Source of the DNA: Gnetum montanum | Lineage: Eukaryota > Streptophyta > Gnetopsida > Gnetales > Gnetaceae | Assembly (NCBI GenBank): GCA_015680685.1 | Contig: MNCI01009594.1 | Coordinates: forward strand, 440,143-500,142 | Reading direction: 5' to 3' | Length of the DNA stretch: 60,000 bases | Part shown: piece after piece, positions 32,430 through 43,715 of the stretch | Position numbering within the stretch: position 1 is the stretch's first letter | Layout of the letters: the number at the start of each line of letters is the position of its first letter | Notes under the pieces: model-generated | The model's database searches: none | What the model saw: the letters and a program-made list of their open reading frames with translations, nothing else | Told to the model about the DNA's origin: nothing | Position numbers and translations under genes: made by a program

Positions 32430-34030
32430 TATAGCAACTGAAAAAATTAATGGCTGGAACAAAACACTGAGGGGTTGTCGATCGCTGGCAGCCTTGACCT
32501 CGTTTCCACAGGAGGGCTATGCTTGATGGGGATGGAAACAGGACACCTTGAATGGTCTGGTCGATCATACATGGACTTAGTTGATGTCTATATAACCTTT
32601 TGCAATGTGTGATTTGAAAATGAAATTGATAGTGCAAAGTAATGCTTGAACATAAAAGAAAAAGGTAGAAAAAAATGTAAAAATGCAAATGATAAGCAAG
32701 AGACAAAGTAAACTACAATTAGAAAAGTGCACCACTTCGAAGCTATGAGCTTGCTCTATCAAAATGGATACAATTGGTTGCACAGCACTGGAAAGTGCAG
32801 AGATCCCAGGAGTAACCAAGACGTGTAAAGTGAGATGGTTGTGTGCTTGAACGTGGGTTCCGCTAACAATGGAACGTTCCACCAAGATGGTAGAAGAGAA
32901 TAGAATAGAATGCCAACTAAGAATGCTAATTGTTTATAATGTTAAAAAAAATTTATAATTCTTGAGGTTACAATGCCAACTTTTTTCTTGTCAGGAAACT
33001 AGACTATTAGCCAAGCTGATTGCCAAGCAAAATAGACTAGAGACTGAGTTAGTGTAAACCAGTGAGAGAGAGATAGTACCAGAAAGCCGAGGAGATCAAA
33101 ACCTAGAAGAGAGAGTTTAAGAATCACTCATTGGGATATTTATAGGACTGAGGGCACATGAGAGATGCAGTTTGTAAGCCACGTGCCCTAGGCTTATGCT
33201 GACCTGTCTATGTTACACGTGCTTTCATTACCATTGGGCAAACCTTCCATGCGGTAATTATGAGTCTGCCATGCTGTAATTATATATCAGAGCAACGGTG
33301 CAGTTATGTGAACTACATTGATGTCATGCAACTACTTGCCATGCCTTGCTATGCCTTGTAGCGTAGCATGTTTGACATGGCATAGAATCTTATTACGTTG
33401 TGCTACACTACACAACATAGCGTAGCCACTAGCTTAAAGCAAGAAACATTGCGTTGTGTCTTGTTGCATGTGTTGGAAGGCTTTGGAGTGCGCTAACAGT
33501 TTGTCACATTTTTGCTATGCTACGTAGCATATCGTAGTGTAGCAACTAGCCTTCGTCGCAAAAAAAACGTAATCAAAACTGTCTTTTGCACTACGAAGCT
33601 TGCAAACTTGTTGATCCCGCCCTTTGAGTTGCCTTCTATTACTTTCGCAGAATTACTATGCCTCAATGTTCCTTGTAGCTTAGCATAGCGTAGTAGCAAA
33701 CATGACTTGATTTTTCCATGTTCGCCACTTTCTGATGGAAGTAGACATGTTGAAGGACTTGAAGTCGGGCGAGGGGGCTGGTCATCTAGCTTTTTCTACG
33801 TTGTGCTATGATGCGTAGCATAGCATAGCACTGTTCTCCTGCAAATGTCTTTTGAAGTTTTCTATGCTACATGGCATAGCGTAGCATAGCAAGACTCCTT
33901 GAGTTAGAAAACTTGCTGAAGTAGATAGTCTGAAAATCAAAGCATCCATCTCCTGAAGAACTACCATAACACTGCTCGAATTGCAAAGGCTTGGTGAAGC
34001 AAGAAAGTCTTCAAATTTTGGGGTGTTTCA
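32430..34030 (-). repeat. 5' LTR of element B
   Basis: 1601 bp; on the minus strand starts TGAAACACCCCAAAATTT at 34030 and ends CAGTTGCTATA at 32430 (final CA mutated to TA). It pairs with 16008-17648 over its full length. It is followed on the minus strand by the PBS. Confidence 0.92.
33136..33144 (-). promoter_or_regulatory. TATA box of element B 5' LTR
   Basis: Minus strand TATAAATAT within CCTATAAATATCCC. The 3' LTR has the same spot mutated (about 16716-16725). The palindrome chain lies upstream of it on the minus strand, so in U3. Confidence 0.72.
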
Positions 34031-34035
34031 GATAG

Positions 34036-34470
34036 TCTACTCTCCATAAGAAGATAAGATTTTCTACATTTACATTGCTACCTCAAACACATCCATTACT
34101 TCTCTACTTTGCTAAAAGTGAGACGATGGATCAAAGCTCCCGATTTACTACTTAAGCCATGCATTAGTAGCCCATGAGGCAAAATACAACAATGTGGAGA
34201 AGAATTGTCTCGCTTTAGTCTTTGCACTCAAAAAATGAAGATATTACCTTATCCTTAGTCAAGTTAATGTCATCTACAAAAGCAACGTACTGCAGGAAAT
34301 TACAATGAACATATATGAAATTAGTTAAATAGTAAGGTGGAAGGTAATAACCATGAATTTTGACTTGCACTATATAGCATAGGCATCCACAAAAGGTTAA
34401 GAAATAGTTGCACAAATCACAGCTTCACCTATAGATGATCAAGAAAAAATAGATCTGGAATTTCTAGATG
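34036..34470 (+). pseudogene. pol: RNase H (tether domain) of element A
   Basis: Continues A's pol after element B. Plus strand: KIFYIYIATSNTSITSLLC, then VAHEAKYNNVEKNCLALVFALKK (about 34160-34235) and VIYKSNVLQEI. The order matches the equivalent part of B (21225-21000). Acidic residues are partly lost and several stops occur. Confidence 0.72.
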
Positions 34471-35080
34471 AGCATGTTAATAATATAATTTAAGTACCCA
34501 AAAACTTTGAGGTTGTCTTACACTTTAATAGTGCTTCAACCACACAAGGTGGTAGTGCCACTACTGTTATTATGTTCCCCTCTAGGGAGATCTAACCCTT
34601 CACATATCACTTCACATTTTCTTGTACAAAAAACATGGCAAAGTATGAAGGCCTCTTTAGAGGTGCCTTAGTAGCTAAAGAGCTAGGAATCCAAGGCATA
34701 GCAATCTGAGGTGATTTGTAGCTAGTTATCAACCAAGTCATAAAGGTTTACACTTGTAAGGCATAACATTTACAACCTTACTATGATTTGGCAGAGCACT
34801 TGCTCAAGAAATTTGCAATTATGGATGTCTAGCACATCTTCTGTAATGAAAATGCTATAGCTGACACATTAGCTACCTTAGCCTTAACCATAGCACCCAA
34901 CATGTTTTCCACTTTGCCCACCTCAATAGTGGATTGCACTAAACCTATAACTCACAAAACAAGCATTTCATCCATAAGAATAGCTCATGCCCAAGAGTGG
35001 TATGATGATATTCAGGTATACCTTCAATAGGGAGAGCCCCCACAAAATCTAACCGCTACCCAAAAAGATGTAGTAAAAAA
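34471..35080 (+). pseudogene. pol: Second (archaeal-type) RNase H of element A
   Basis: FNSASTTQGGSATTVIMFPS, FTYHFTFSCTKNMAKYEGLF, LGIQGIAI.GD, LVINQVIKVYTCKA, PYYDLAEHLLKKFAIMDV and CNENAIADTLATLAL occur in one frame from about 34525 to 34890. The arrangement is that of the aRNH domain of Tat elements. Two or three Trp or Ser codons read as stops. FNSAS has Asn in place of the first Asp. It is followed by the RNase H-integrase linker (about 34960-35080). Confidence 0.78.
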
Positions 35081-36210
35081 GTGGTCACAATAATACATCC
35101 TTGTAGGTGATAGCATCTTATGTCACAAATCCTATGATGAAATATTTTTAACTTGTGTTAGTGGTAATGAAGCACAAAAGATCATTGACCAAGTCCATGA
35201 GGGACTATGTGGGGGTCATATAGCTCTTAGGGCAATGGTAGCAAAAATCATATATCTAGGCTATTACTAGTCTTACATGGAGTGTGCTTGCATCTCCAAG
35301 GTCATGGCATGAAAACCTAATGCACATGCCATCCCTTGAACTACATACTAGGTAGATCGTGTGGCCATTCCAATGTTGGGGGCTGGATATCATTAGGACT
35401 ATAACACCTAAGTCTTCCATAGGAGATAGCTTCATCATTACTACAACTGAATATTTCACAAAGTGGATTGAAGCCATTTCCCTCTAAAAGAAAACATCAC
35501 AACAAGTTTGCAAATTCATCCTAGATAACATAATGATCTAATTTGGTCTTCCCATGACTATAGTCATAGACAATGGGCCAATTTAGCAGTGTGACAACAA
35601 AATTCTTCTACAAAATATTTGGCATTAAACATTCCTTCTTGTCACCATACTACCCCATAGGCAAATGGTCAAGTAGAGGCTACAAACAAAGTTATCATCA
35701 ACCTTCTACAGAGGATGCTTAATAATAGCAAATGATGATGGCATGAACAACAAATCTATGCATTATGGGCCTACCGTATGACATGTAGAACTGCAATAGG
35801 TAAGATGCCATATAGTCTTATATATGGATCTAAAGCAATGTTGCCTCATGTACTGTAGGTTCCATCATTCTACATGATTCTTTTGAGCTTTATTGATGAG
35901 GTTCAAAACAACGAGTTCAGAACCATTGACCTTGAATCTATAGAGGAGGAGCGCATGCAAAAACTCACATTAAGTGGTACCAAGAAAAGCAATGGCAAAA
36001 AGACCACCACAATCAACATCAACACCTAATCAAGAAGGGAGACCTAGTCCTGAAGGTTTTTTGTAAGCCTACAAACAAGTTCTCAACCAATTGGGAAGAA
36101 CCCTTTTTGGTCATAAACATGTATGACAATGGAGCCTTCAAGCTCACTGATCTAGATAGCAATGAGTTTGCCAATCCTATTAACCACTCAAACCTAAATC
36201 CATACTACCC
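35081..36210 (+). pseudogene. pol: Integrase of element A
   Basis: Zinc-binding part: VHEGLCGGHIALRAM and YMECACISKV (35190-35310). Core: WGLDIIRTITP (about 35380), TTTEYFTKWIEAISL, FGLPMTIVIDNGPI (35550-35585), NGQVEATNKVIINLLQRML (35665-35725); the three catalytic acids D, D, E are all still present, unlike in B. Then GKMPYSLIYGSKAMLP (35802-35850) and a C-terminal region with KPTNKFSTNWEEPF-like sequence (36065-36105). About ten stops and two frameshifts. Ends near 36210, where a minisatellite begins. Confidence 0.83.
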
Positions 36211-36235
36211 CTGATATGCAATATTGCACCAATGA

Positions 36236-36605
36236 TAGAAGCAAGGTCAGTGGATGTCTGCTACGATGTTAAACTGGCACAAACATCTGCTACAATGTTA
36301 AACTAGCACAAACATCTTCTATGATGTTCAACTTGCACATATGTCCACTACAACATTAAACTGGCATAGCATGTCTTTGGGCTATGACACTAAACTGGCA
36401 CCCATAGCATGGTTTGCTATGACCTTAAACTGGCCATCCACCATCCACTACAACATTAAACTAGCACAGTGGCATGCTAGGACCTTAAAATAGCACCTCA
36501 CGGTCCACCTAGACCTTAAACTAGGATCATGGTCTTCTAGGACATTAAACTAGCACAACATGAAATCTACCAAGACCTAAAAATGGGCTTGTAATTTAGT
36601 ATCCA
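36236..36605 (+). repeat. Minisatellite downstream of integrase, element A
   Basis: About ten units of 30-40 bp with core TGCTACRATGTTAAACTGGC and later CCTTAAACTAGCA variants. It corresponds in place and sequence to 18740-19075 of B. Confidence 0.85.
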
Positions 36606-38147
36606 TAGTTCAACATGCATAGCTTTGCAGACAAGTGAGTAAGAATACATCTAGTCTTCCATCATCTGCCCACACCTCCTAGGTAGGATGGGATGGGGCA
36701 TTGTAGTTCTAGAATGAAGTTCATATCATAAAAAAAAAACCTTTGGGACATTTTTACCTTCACCATCCCTAGCATCTTGCTAATCTTCTAGAGATACCTT
36801 TTGGCATCTTGTTGACCTTTTGGAGCTACTGCCACCATCTCCAATCATCTTGGTCAGAGCTCTCACCATTGGCATCACTTGTTGGAGTACTAGTAGTACT
36901 ATGGAATAGCTACAATACTTCCATCCTTTAGCCCTCACTATTACCTGAGTCTAGAAGAGCATCCAATAGCATGGATCCTTGCCCTATGGTTGAGTTTCTC
37001 GGCTCCTACCTTTTTTGAGAACTCCTAAGCACCTACATCACCATCATCTCTAGCCACTTGGATGCTCACTTCTGGTGTGGCTACTAGAGCTTTCACAGCC
37101 TACCACCACCAATGCCTACATTTGCCTTCCTGCCTTGGACATTGCATGCACTTACAAATAATGTAACACTCACAACCGTTGTAATGCCCTAACAAACAAA
37201 AATTTACCCTCATCTCACATGGTAATTGTTTTTCTTGTTTACTCTATGTTGTGTTTGTAGGATGAAGCCTTAGTGGCATTGTTCAAGGGTGCATTTCATC
37301 ATGGTGGTGAGGTATCACATTTCTCCAATGTGTTTTCTTTGGCTCACCTAGCTACTTAAGTGTGCACATCCTTACCATCCCCCTAGCCAAGTGACCACTA
37401 CCTCTTAATCTTGCAATTTTCCACAACCCTTGCAATCTTTCTCACCACATGTGGGACCTTTCCTGCAGTTAACCACTAAACCCATGATGGGTGTAATGCA
37501 ACTCATCCCATGGGAAGCATTTGTGGACTAGTCAAAGCCCCAAATGGATATAATAGAACTCATCCTAGGGAGAAAACAGCTTGTCCTATAGATGTGATGC
37601 AATTGCCTCTTAGCAAATGTTGGAACGCAGTTTGCCTAGCAACACAAAAGGAAGAAAAAGTGAAAAAGCAAAGATAAAGAAAAAAAGAAAAGAGTGAAAA
37701 GAAAAAAAAGTAAAATAAAAAGGAAAAAATGAGGAAAAAATAGAAAATAAAATGGGACAAGCCAAGTGCCCAAGTCAAATGGCACAGTTGCTATCTCACA
37801 ACCAGTCTGGCCCTAGATTGACCATCTCACAAGCACTCCAATGAGAGGTTGAAATCTAAAGGGTAGGTCATCTTCACATGCTAACTCCCTCACAAGCGCT
37901 CCAATGAGAAAGCATGCTTTGGCAACAAGGGAACACAAGGTTTCATCCTAATAGTAAACATCCTCTCCATCCATTTCCCTTTGACTCATCCCCTTAACCT
38001 ATTCCCTTCCATACTTCATTCCCTTGGAACTCTAAATCATAGTGAAGTGTGGTCTAATTAGGCACTAACAAGTGGTATCGGTGTCATGTTCATTATCCTA
38101 TTTTGTATTCTTTGTCAATGTCTCTTGGGTCAATCCTCTAGATGTCA
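36606..38147 (+). other. 3' noncoding region of element A
   Basis: No ORF of meaning on either strand. It contains Ser/Thr-poor, CCACCATC-rich stretches, a GTTTGTAGGATGAAGCC segment (37253) shared with C and D, two diverged copies of an AACTCATCC segment (37501, 37558) and an A-rich purine block (37648-37752). Confidence 0.65.
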
Positions 38148-38162
38148 ACAAAGAGGGGCCAT
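38148..38162 (+). other. Polypurine tract of element A
   Basis: ACAAAGAGGGGCCAT directly before TGAAACACC of the 3' LTR; same core as the PPTs of B, C and D. Confidence 0.85.
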
Positions 38163-40047
38163 TGAAACACCACCAATTTCGGGCTTCTGTAATTCAACAG
38201 TAGATTTGTCTAAGTGTCAAAACATTGGCAAAATTTTTTTAAGTTTAGTGTTACACTCTATAGCATAGACAATGTAGCACACCTCAACTCCTATATTTTT
38301 GGAAAATTTTTCTAAGTCTACCTGCTACACTCCCCAGTAGGGCCAGCATAGCACACACTTCCATGGCCAATCTGCACAAATGTCAAGCTAGAAGTGGTCA
38401 AGAATTTCTTGGGATGAACCAAATAGTTTGGCAAATTTTCTATCTCCCGGACTATCAAACTTGCTATGCTCTATAGCATACCTAGCTTGATACATGACCC
38501 AGTTGCTAGTTCACCCAAATACTAGGCTAGGGTCTATCAAAAGTACCCAAGGTGAAAAAGAATAGTTTGGAAAATTTTCTTTCTCTCAGGCTACTATGCT
38601 CTACTACGCTACATATTGTAGCAAGCTTGAAACAGGTTTTTAGAACTCAGTTTTTTCTAAATGTTAAACAAGAATATGTTAACCTAGCTTGACATGGAAG
38701 ATGCATTTGGCAATTTTGTAACTTCCAAGGTTACCTATCTTGCTACACCTAAGAGTGTGGTCAGCATGCCATGAAGAAACATTGCAAATTTTGTCAAAAT
38801 TTGTCAAAGCATTCATGGTACACTGTACTAGGCTATGAATTATAGCCAACAAGACAAGTGTGGCAAGTCAAAACTTGCAAAATTTCACTAAGTGTTCTTA
38901 CTATGCTCTACTACACTGGGCAGCATATCTAGCTTAACACCAAGAAAATGCCTTTGATAGCCTCTAGAAGCCTCCAAAACATGGCATCAACCTTCATCTT
39001 AGCTCTAACATCCCTCTAGAGGCCAATATCAGCAATTTTCATTTCTTTTGTACCCCCATTGATCCCCGAAATTGTACCTATGCTTGATCCTACTTAGAAG
39101 AGGGGGAAGATGTAGTCTTGGAGTGTAGTCTCCAAGTTGCATTATTTTGAAACTACTTGTAGGTACATGGTTCTCTTTCAAACTCTAGCACATGCAGCTC
39201 TGGTAGTGTGGTTATCATTCAATAGTCTCTGGGGTTCTCATTCCTATCCTGTAGAGCATGACACTTTGTTATAAAGAGTGTAACATGTCAATGTGACCTA
39301 GCTATGCTCATGCCACAGGGCACCCATGCCACATGTCATCCAATCCATGTTTCAAGAAAAACCAAGCCCTATAAATACCCCAACATTTATTACTTTAGGG
39401 GTAGGGAAAATTAGAAGAGCATTAAGCATTCGAGCATTTCAAGCACCTCTATCATTCTCTCACCTGAGCACCCAAGCTTCACACCTTGGCAAGTACCACT
39501 AAGCAAACTTTCCTTACACCCGCAGAGCATGATGATAGCCAACATAGCAAGTCTAGCTTCCCTTGTAGCTACTAGAACATCCTAGAGATTGTGACCGCAC
39601 TACTATGCTACCACTGTGCCTATCTAATTCCACACACCATTTTTACATCATGTTCAAACAAAAGTTATACTCCCTAATTTTGGGGTGGTGCATTTCTCTA
39701 CTTTCAAAATTTTGTTCAATTTTCTTTCTCAACATTATTTGTCAATTTTTAGCATAAATCTTGCATTTCTCTATTTTTAGTATGTATTTTCATGTTTACA
39801 TCACTATTTTCGAGCCGAGACTCTATGCTATGCTCTTCCTTGTTGTCCCAAATCCCACATGAAACGCTCCATAAATTCCTTTTACAAATGCTTATTTTTA
39901 CACCATGTAAGTCCCTATCTAATTAACCAAACTATTCAGGGCATGTCATTTCTATTTCCCCAACATGACCCTCACATGGTTTCAGGGGTAGGATGTATGC
40001 CCACAAACCTCTCAGTGTTCTAGCCACTGATGTTTTTAAACATCATA
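38163..40047 (+). repeat. 3' LTR of element A
   Basis: 1885 bp, starting TGAAACACCACC and ending ACATCATA (CA mutated to TA; the end aligns to the ends of the C and D LTRs). TATA box TATAAATACC at 39370. It pairs with the truncated 5' LTR 9497-11153 and supplies the 230 bp missing there. Confidence 0.85.
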
Positions 40048-40052
40048 GTGTC

Positions 40053-40827
40053 CTACACATAACACGAGACGAGCATAGCAACCAAAGTTAGAAAATTTTT
40101 AAACTTTTCTAGTCACCTCTAGACTTAGAAAATTTTTCAAATTTTTCTTTTGGTCCCACCTACTGCACTACCATGTGGCACCCGATCCACATTTTTAGCT
40201 AAGCATAGCCCTATAAATATCCCTAGGCCCTAATGTTTCAATGGGGGCTTTCATTTTCTTTTACTAGTTGGCTATTGACACTTTCATTGAGAATTTGGCA
40301 CTTAGCTCCATGGCTGAACAAGACCCAAAGCAGACCACACCAATAGAGAGGTATAGTTGCATTGCACAATATACTACAGCCCCATTGCAACCATATAGAA
40401 CACCACATAGCACACCATGGTGGCCAACCTGATAGCCATGGTTCATCAGGACAAGTGCCAAACTTCATAGCCCAACACCACTGCGACTATGAATACACTC
40501 CCATTGTACCTATTGTATATTGTGTACCTTCTAAGACCCTTTTAGAGTTAAATATACTCCCATTTGGGATAGTGTTCCATTTCTCTCTCTCATTGCTAGC
40601 ATTTTATTGCATTTTTCTTACATCTTTTCGCACTTTTTCATGCATCATCATGCTATACTATGCTTGGGCAGTAATCTCTATTAGTTGACACCCTTGTTTT
40701 GGTCAAAACCCTTGGCTATGCTCACCTCCATTTTGTGGCTACACTCTACAGTTAGCATTGTGAAGCACCACTTTAACCCTTAACACCATTTTGCAGTGTT
40801 TGCACTTGCATTTTGGCTAACCACACC

Positions 40828-40870
<43 letters not shown>

Positions 40871-41019
40871 NCAACTAGCAAAGTTCCTATTCAATCAACA
40901 AGACCGTTTAGGATGCTCCACCTCCATTTCTAGCTAGGCCCTCATGCAAATGTGTTGTTAAGGTTGTGCATCTATTAACCCCTTAGTGATTCGAGCCACT
41001 AACTTTTTTGGTCATTACA
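40053..41019 (+). repeat. 3' LTR of element C, second part
   Basis: Continues the 5' LTR from about 1745 to 2699: CTACACATAAC, TATA box at 40211-40220, then an end in GGTCATTACA. The stretch 40829-40871 is 42 C residues and an N in place of about 35 bp of ordinary LTR sequence present in the 5' copy (about 2520-2556); this is most likely an assembly fault. Confidence 0.82.
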
Positions 41020-41770
41020 CAACCTAGTCAATGCAACTGGTTGGCACATCTCCATGTTTGGGTCAGGCATTCTAGCTAATCCAAATTTTAACATAGGAGA
41101 TTAACTAACTCAAAGCTTCCTCCTTTGAAACCATCAAGGTGGTGGACTTCTACCATGATGACCTAATAATTCCTATAGTCCCACCTCTAACTCTTCCAAA
41201 TGGGGTCCTATTTCCTCAACTCACCAAGTACAATGGTGAGGGGGATCCCAATGTGTACTTAGTCATATTCAAGTTTAAGTGCCTACTCCTGCAAGCCTAG
41301 TTTCACACAATCATGTGTGTCTTCCCCATGTCATTAATAGGAAGATCCTTAGATTGGTACCATGCGCTACCTAGTACCTCTATCTCCTCTTTGGAGGATC
41401 TCCTAAGCTAGTTTATGACATACTTTAGGTACAACTTAAAGCTTGAAGCCACTCACAACCAACTCATTTAGGTCAAGTAGGGGCCCCTCAAGCCCATGCC
41501 CAAGTTCATCCAATCCTAGAGCATCTCATTATAAGAAATATGAGAGCCCATAGTAGAGATGCACGTTTTGACCATATTCAAGGATGTAGTGAATGACTTT
41601 ATCAATGCAAAAATATACTACTTAACCTTGAAGTCTTTTAGCCAAGCCTTTGCCCAAACAAAGGGCATAGAAGAGGTAGCACAAGCTAGCAATGACCTTT
41701 CCTATGTGGCCTACCAAAACTAGCATACAAGATAACAAAACATAATAATTGCAATGATAGCCACAAATGT
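41020..41770 (+). pseudogene. gag: gag of element D, second part
   Basis: Resumes exactly where the piece 1-986 stops: CCTAGTCAATGCAACTGG equals the CCTAGCCAATGCAACT of C's gag. The capsid-like core follows (LPNGVLFPQLTKYNGEGDPN, LDWYHALP, KFIQS, KDVVNDFINAKIYYLTLKSFS), each also found in C. Frameshifts and about eight stops. Confidence 0.75.
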
Positions 41771-43240
41771 AAAGTAGCCAACTGTAGGTCAATGGCTAAG
41801 CAATCCAAAGCCCTAATACACAAAGTCACCAACTCTGGCACCCAAGCAACCAACCCACCTACATTAGTAGGTCCAACTTTGAGCATAAGAACCACTCAAA
41901 GTATACACCACTATTGATGAAACCCTCCAAGATGCTAGGTCAACTCCTCAAAGTCAAGAAAGTTCAATACAAATGAGTATCAGAGACTACCCACCAACAA
42001 CATGATAGGTACTATAAACTACTAAGGAACCCTACCTTAGTAGTACCAAATGAGCCCCCAAACCTAAAGGACTTCCAATTGGACCAATACTATCATTACC
42101 ACCTATTGTCCAATCATGGTATGGATAATTTTTGGGCTTTGCAAGATGATTTGCAAGGAATGATAGAAAGGCACCAAGTAGTGTTTGATGTAGCATGCCA
42201 ATTTGACATAGATGATGCCCCCTATATCATAAACTCCATCAATGTAGGAGGCAAGTCTAAATGTACGTAACAATCCTTTGTTATCAAAGTGCCACCTTGG
42301 GCACCCACAACACACTTTAGGGTCAGGGTCCCATAGCATTTGTTCACTATGACATTAAAATGACATCCAAAACATAGCTCATCTACTAAGATGTTAAACT
42401 AGCAGCAGCCATCCACTAAAATGTTAAACTGGCATACTATGATAATGACTACTAAACTATCATTTGTCATTAAGGTTCCACAACAAGCTACCCCATAACA
42501 TTCATCTTCTAAGATGTTAAAATGGCATGTCATAGCAACAACTGCTAACCAACCATTTTCCATTAGGATGCCACAACATGTTGGCCCCTCACCTATCCAA
42601 ACCCTAGTAGTGGATAACATATTGGTCCTTCTCCTCCAAGGGCCAACCCTACAAGTAATACAAGTAGATCCACCAAATGGCAACACAAGAGGTTGAATGA
42701 GCACCTTGCAAATGAAATGGCTAGGCAACAATAAGATCAAAAAGTGCTTGGTCTACCTAAGCTGATCTCTATCCTCACAACCCCTATGGCTAAAAAAATT
42801 GAAAAGAACATAGCTAGCAAAGCACAATCACGCATTGAGGCCCCCAAGTAGGCTAAGAAAGCTAAGCCCAAGTCCCCTCCATGAGAGATCTATCTCTCAA
42901 GCTACATGAAGGAGGTCAAGGCCAATATAACAACTAATGACAAGGACTTTGTAGACACATTAACCTAGTTGAAATAAGTGCTAAAGTACAAAAACATAAT
43001 ACTAACTTTATATGAACTAGTCATGATCTCATCTTCTCATCACCAAGAACTAGCGTATATGTTGTCTTCATTCCTATCATGGAGGACATTCCTATAGATG
43101 AGAATGCCATCCATGCAATGATGTTACCCTTGGCATGATACGAATCAAGTTCAACATCCTTAGCCTTTCATGATGAGGTAATCAAGGTTAACCCCAAACA
43201 AGGGGATCATAACAGCTTCACTATCAATTAGCATACATGT
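41771..43240 (+). pseudogene. gag-pro linker of element D
   Basis: FEHKNHSKYTPLL-type segment (about 41876-41920), then FQLDQYYHYHLLSNHGMDNF (42070-42130), DDAPYIINSINVGGKSK (42211-42260) and FVIKVP-like motifs, as in C. Minisatellite units (AAGATGTTAAACTAGCA) are embedded at 42340-42530. The connector to protease (YMKEVKANITTNDKDFV) is at about 42903-42960. Many stops. Confidence 0.65.
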
Positions 43241-43715
43241 TGGGTAGTGCACCATCTACAAGGTACACATTGATGATGGTGTGGTAACAAATGTAGTTTT
43301 GTACTTCATCATTAACAAACTAGGTTTAACAGATAGATCAAGCCAATCAAAACTACATATCTAAAATCCTTCAATGGATCCTACATCACCATCAAGGGTA
43401 AAATAAACATCACCTTCATGGTAGGGGAGTAGTTCCTGACCTTCATAAAATTCACCATCATTGAGGAGATACCAAGCTTCAACTTGATCCTAAGTAGGCC
43501 TTAGCTATCTCAACTATGGGCTATATCCTCTTCCATCCATTAAGAAATCCACCTTTCATATGAAGGTGATCAAGTTACCATCTACGATGATAACACCTTC
43601 CCTCTGGCTATCAACCACATAGACATGGACCAAGTGTTGGAGATGGAGTTTCTTGTTGATGTACCTATAGCAACCAACACAATGCCTATGGCTAACACAC
43701 TTGAATGAGTGGTTG
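43241..43715 (+). pseudogene. pro: Aspartic protease of element D
   Basis: HIDDGVVTNVVLYFIINKLGL at about 43268-43330 gives the same D-D-G loop as C and B. Later NLILSRP.LSQL (about 43482-43520) is the ILGRxWL segment with Gly changed. Frameshift near 43330. It is followed by INHIDMDQVLEMEFL, also present in C. Confidence 0.7.

Larger units (their letters stand above)
16008..34030 (-). mobile_element. Element B: 18-kb Tat-like LTR retrotransposon with antisense gene
   Basis: Flanked by a perfect 5-bp target duplication, GATAG at 16003-16007 and 34031-34035, inside the RT-RNase H junction of A. On the minus strand the order is 5' LTR (34030-32430), PBS (32422-32404), leader, gag, gag-pro linker, protease, [antisense gene on the plus strand], RT, RNase H, second RNase H, integrase, minisatellite, PPT, 3' LTR (17648-16008). 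A hand count over about 170 aligned LTR bases (from 16308 and 32731) gives about 25 differences, mostly transitions. It is the youngest and most complete member of the nest, yet every gene has stops. Confidence 0.92.
9497..40047 (+). mobile_element. Element A: Tat-like LTR retrotransposon with pol, split by element B
   Basis: Pieces 9497-16007 and 34031-40047. The 5' LTR (TGAAACACCACC, 9497) pairs with the 3' LTR at 38163-40047, which a PPT precedes. Flanks are atgtc (9492-9496) and gtgtc (40048-40052), a 5-bp target duplication with one transition. The LTR's last bases read TA where CA is expected. Between the LTRs come a truncated antisense gene (minus), RT, [element B], RNase H, second RNase H and integrase. 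The 3' end of the 5' LTR, PBS, gag, protease and the end of the antisense gene are deleted, so A could not move by itself in this form. Confidence 0.82.
987..41019 (+). mobile_element. Element C: Tat-like gag-pro LTR retrotransposon, split by element A
   Basis: Layout: 5' LTR 987-2699, PBS 2706-2724, leader, gag, protease, 3' noncoding block, PPT 8572-8586, 3' LTR 8587-9496 continued at 40053-41019. Both LTRs end in TTACA. Element A is inserted in the 3' LTR, inside a 44-bp minisatellite. The pol domains RT, RNase H and integrase are absent between protease (ends about 6510) and the 3' LTR (8587), a gap of about 2.1 kb filled with noncoding repeats. The same structure occurs in element D, so C is read as a copy of a gag-pro-only lineage that would depend on enzymes from a partner such as A. 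Confidence 0.82.

Noticed and set aside
40829-40871. Poly-C as a telomeric or regulatory tract
   Set aside because: Both the paired LTR and D's LTR have normal sequence here, and an N follows directly.
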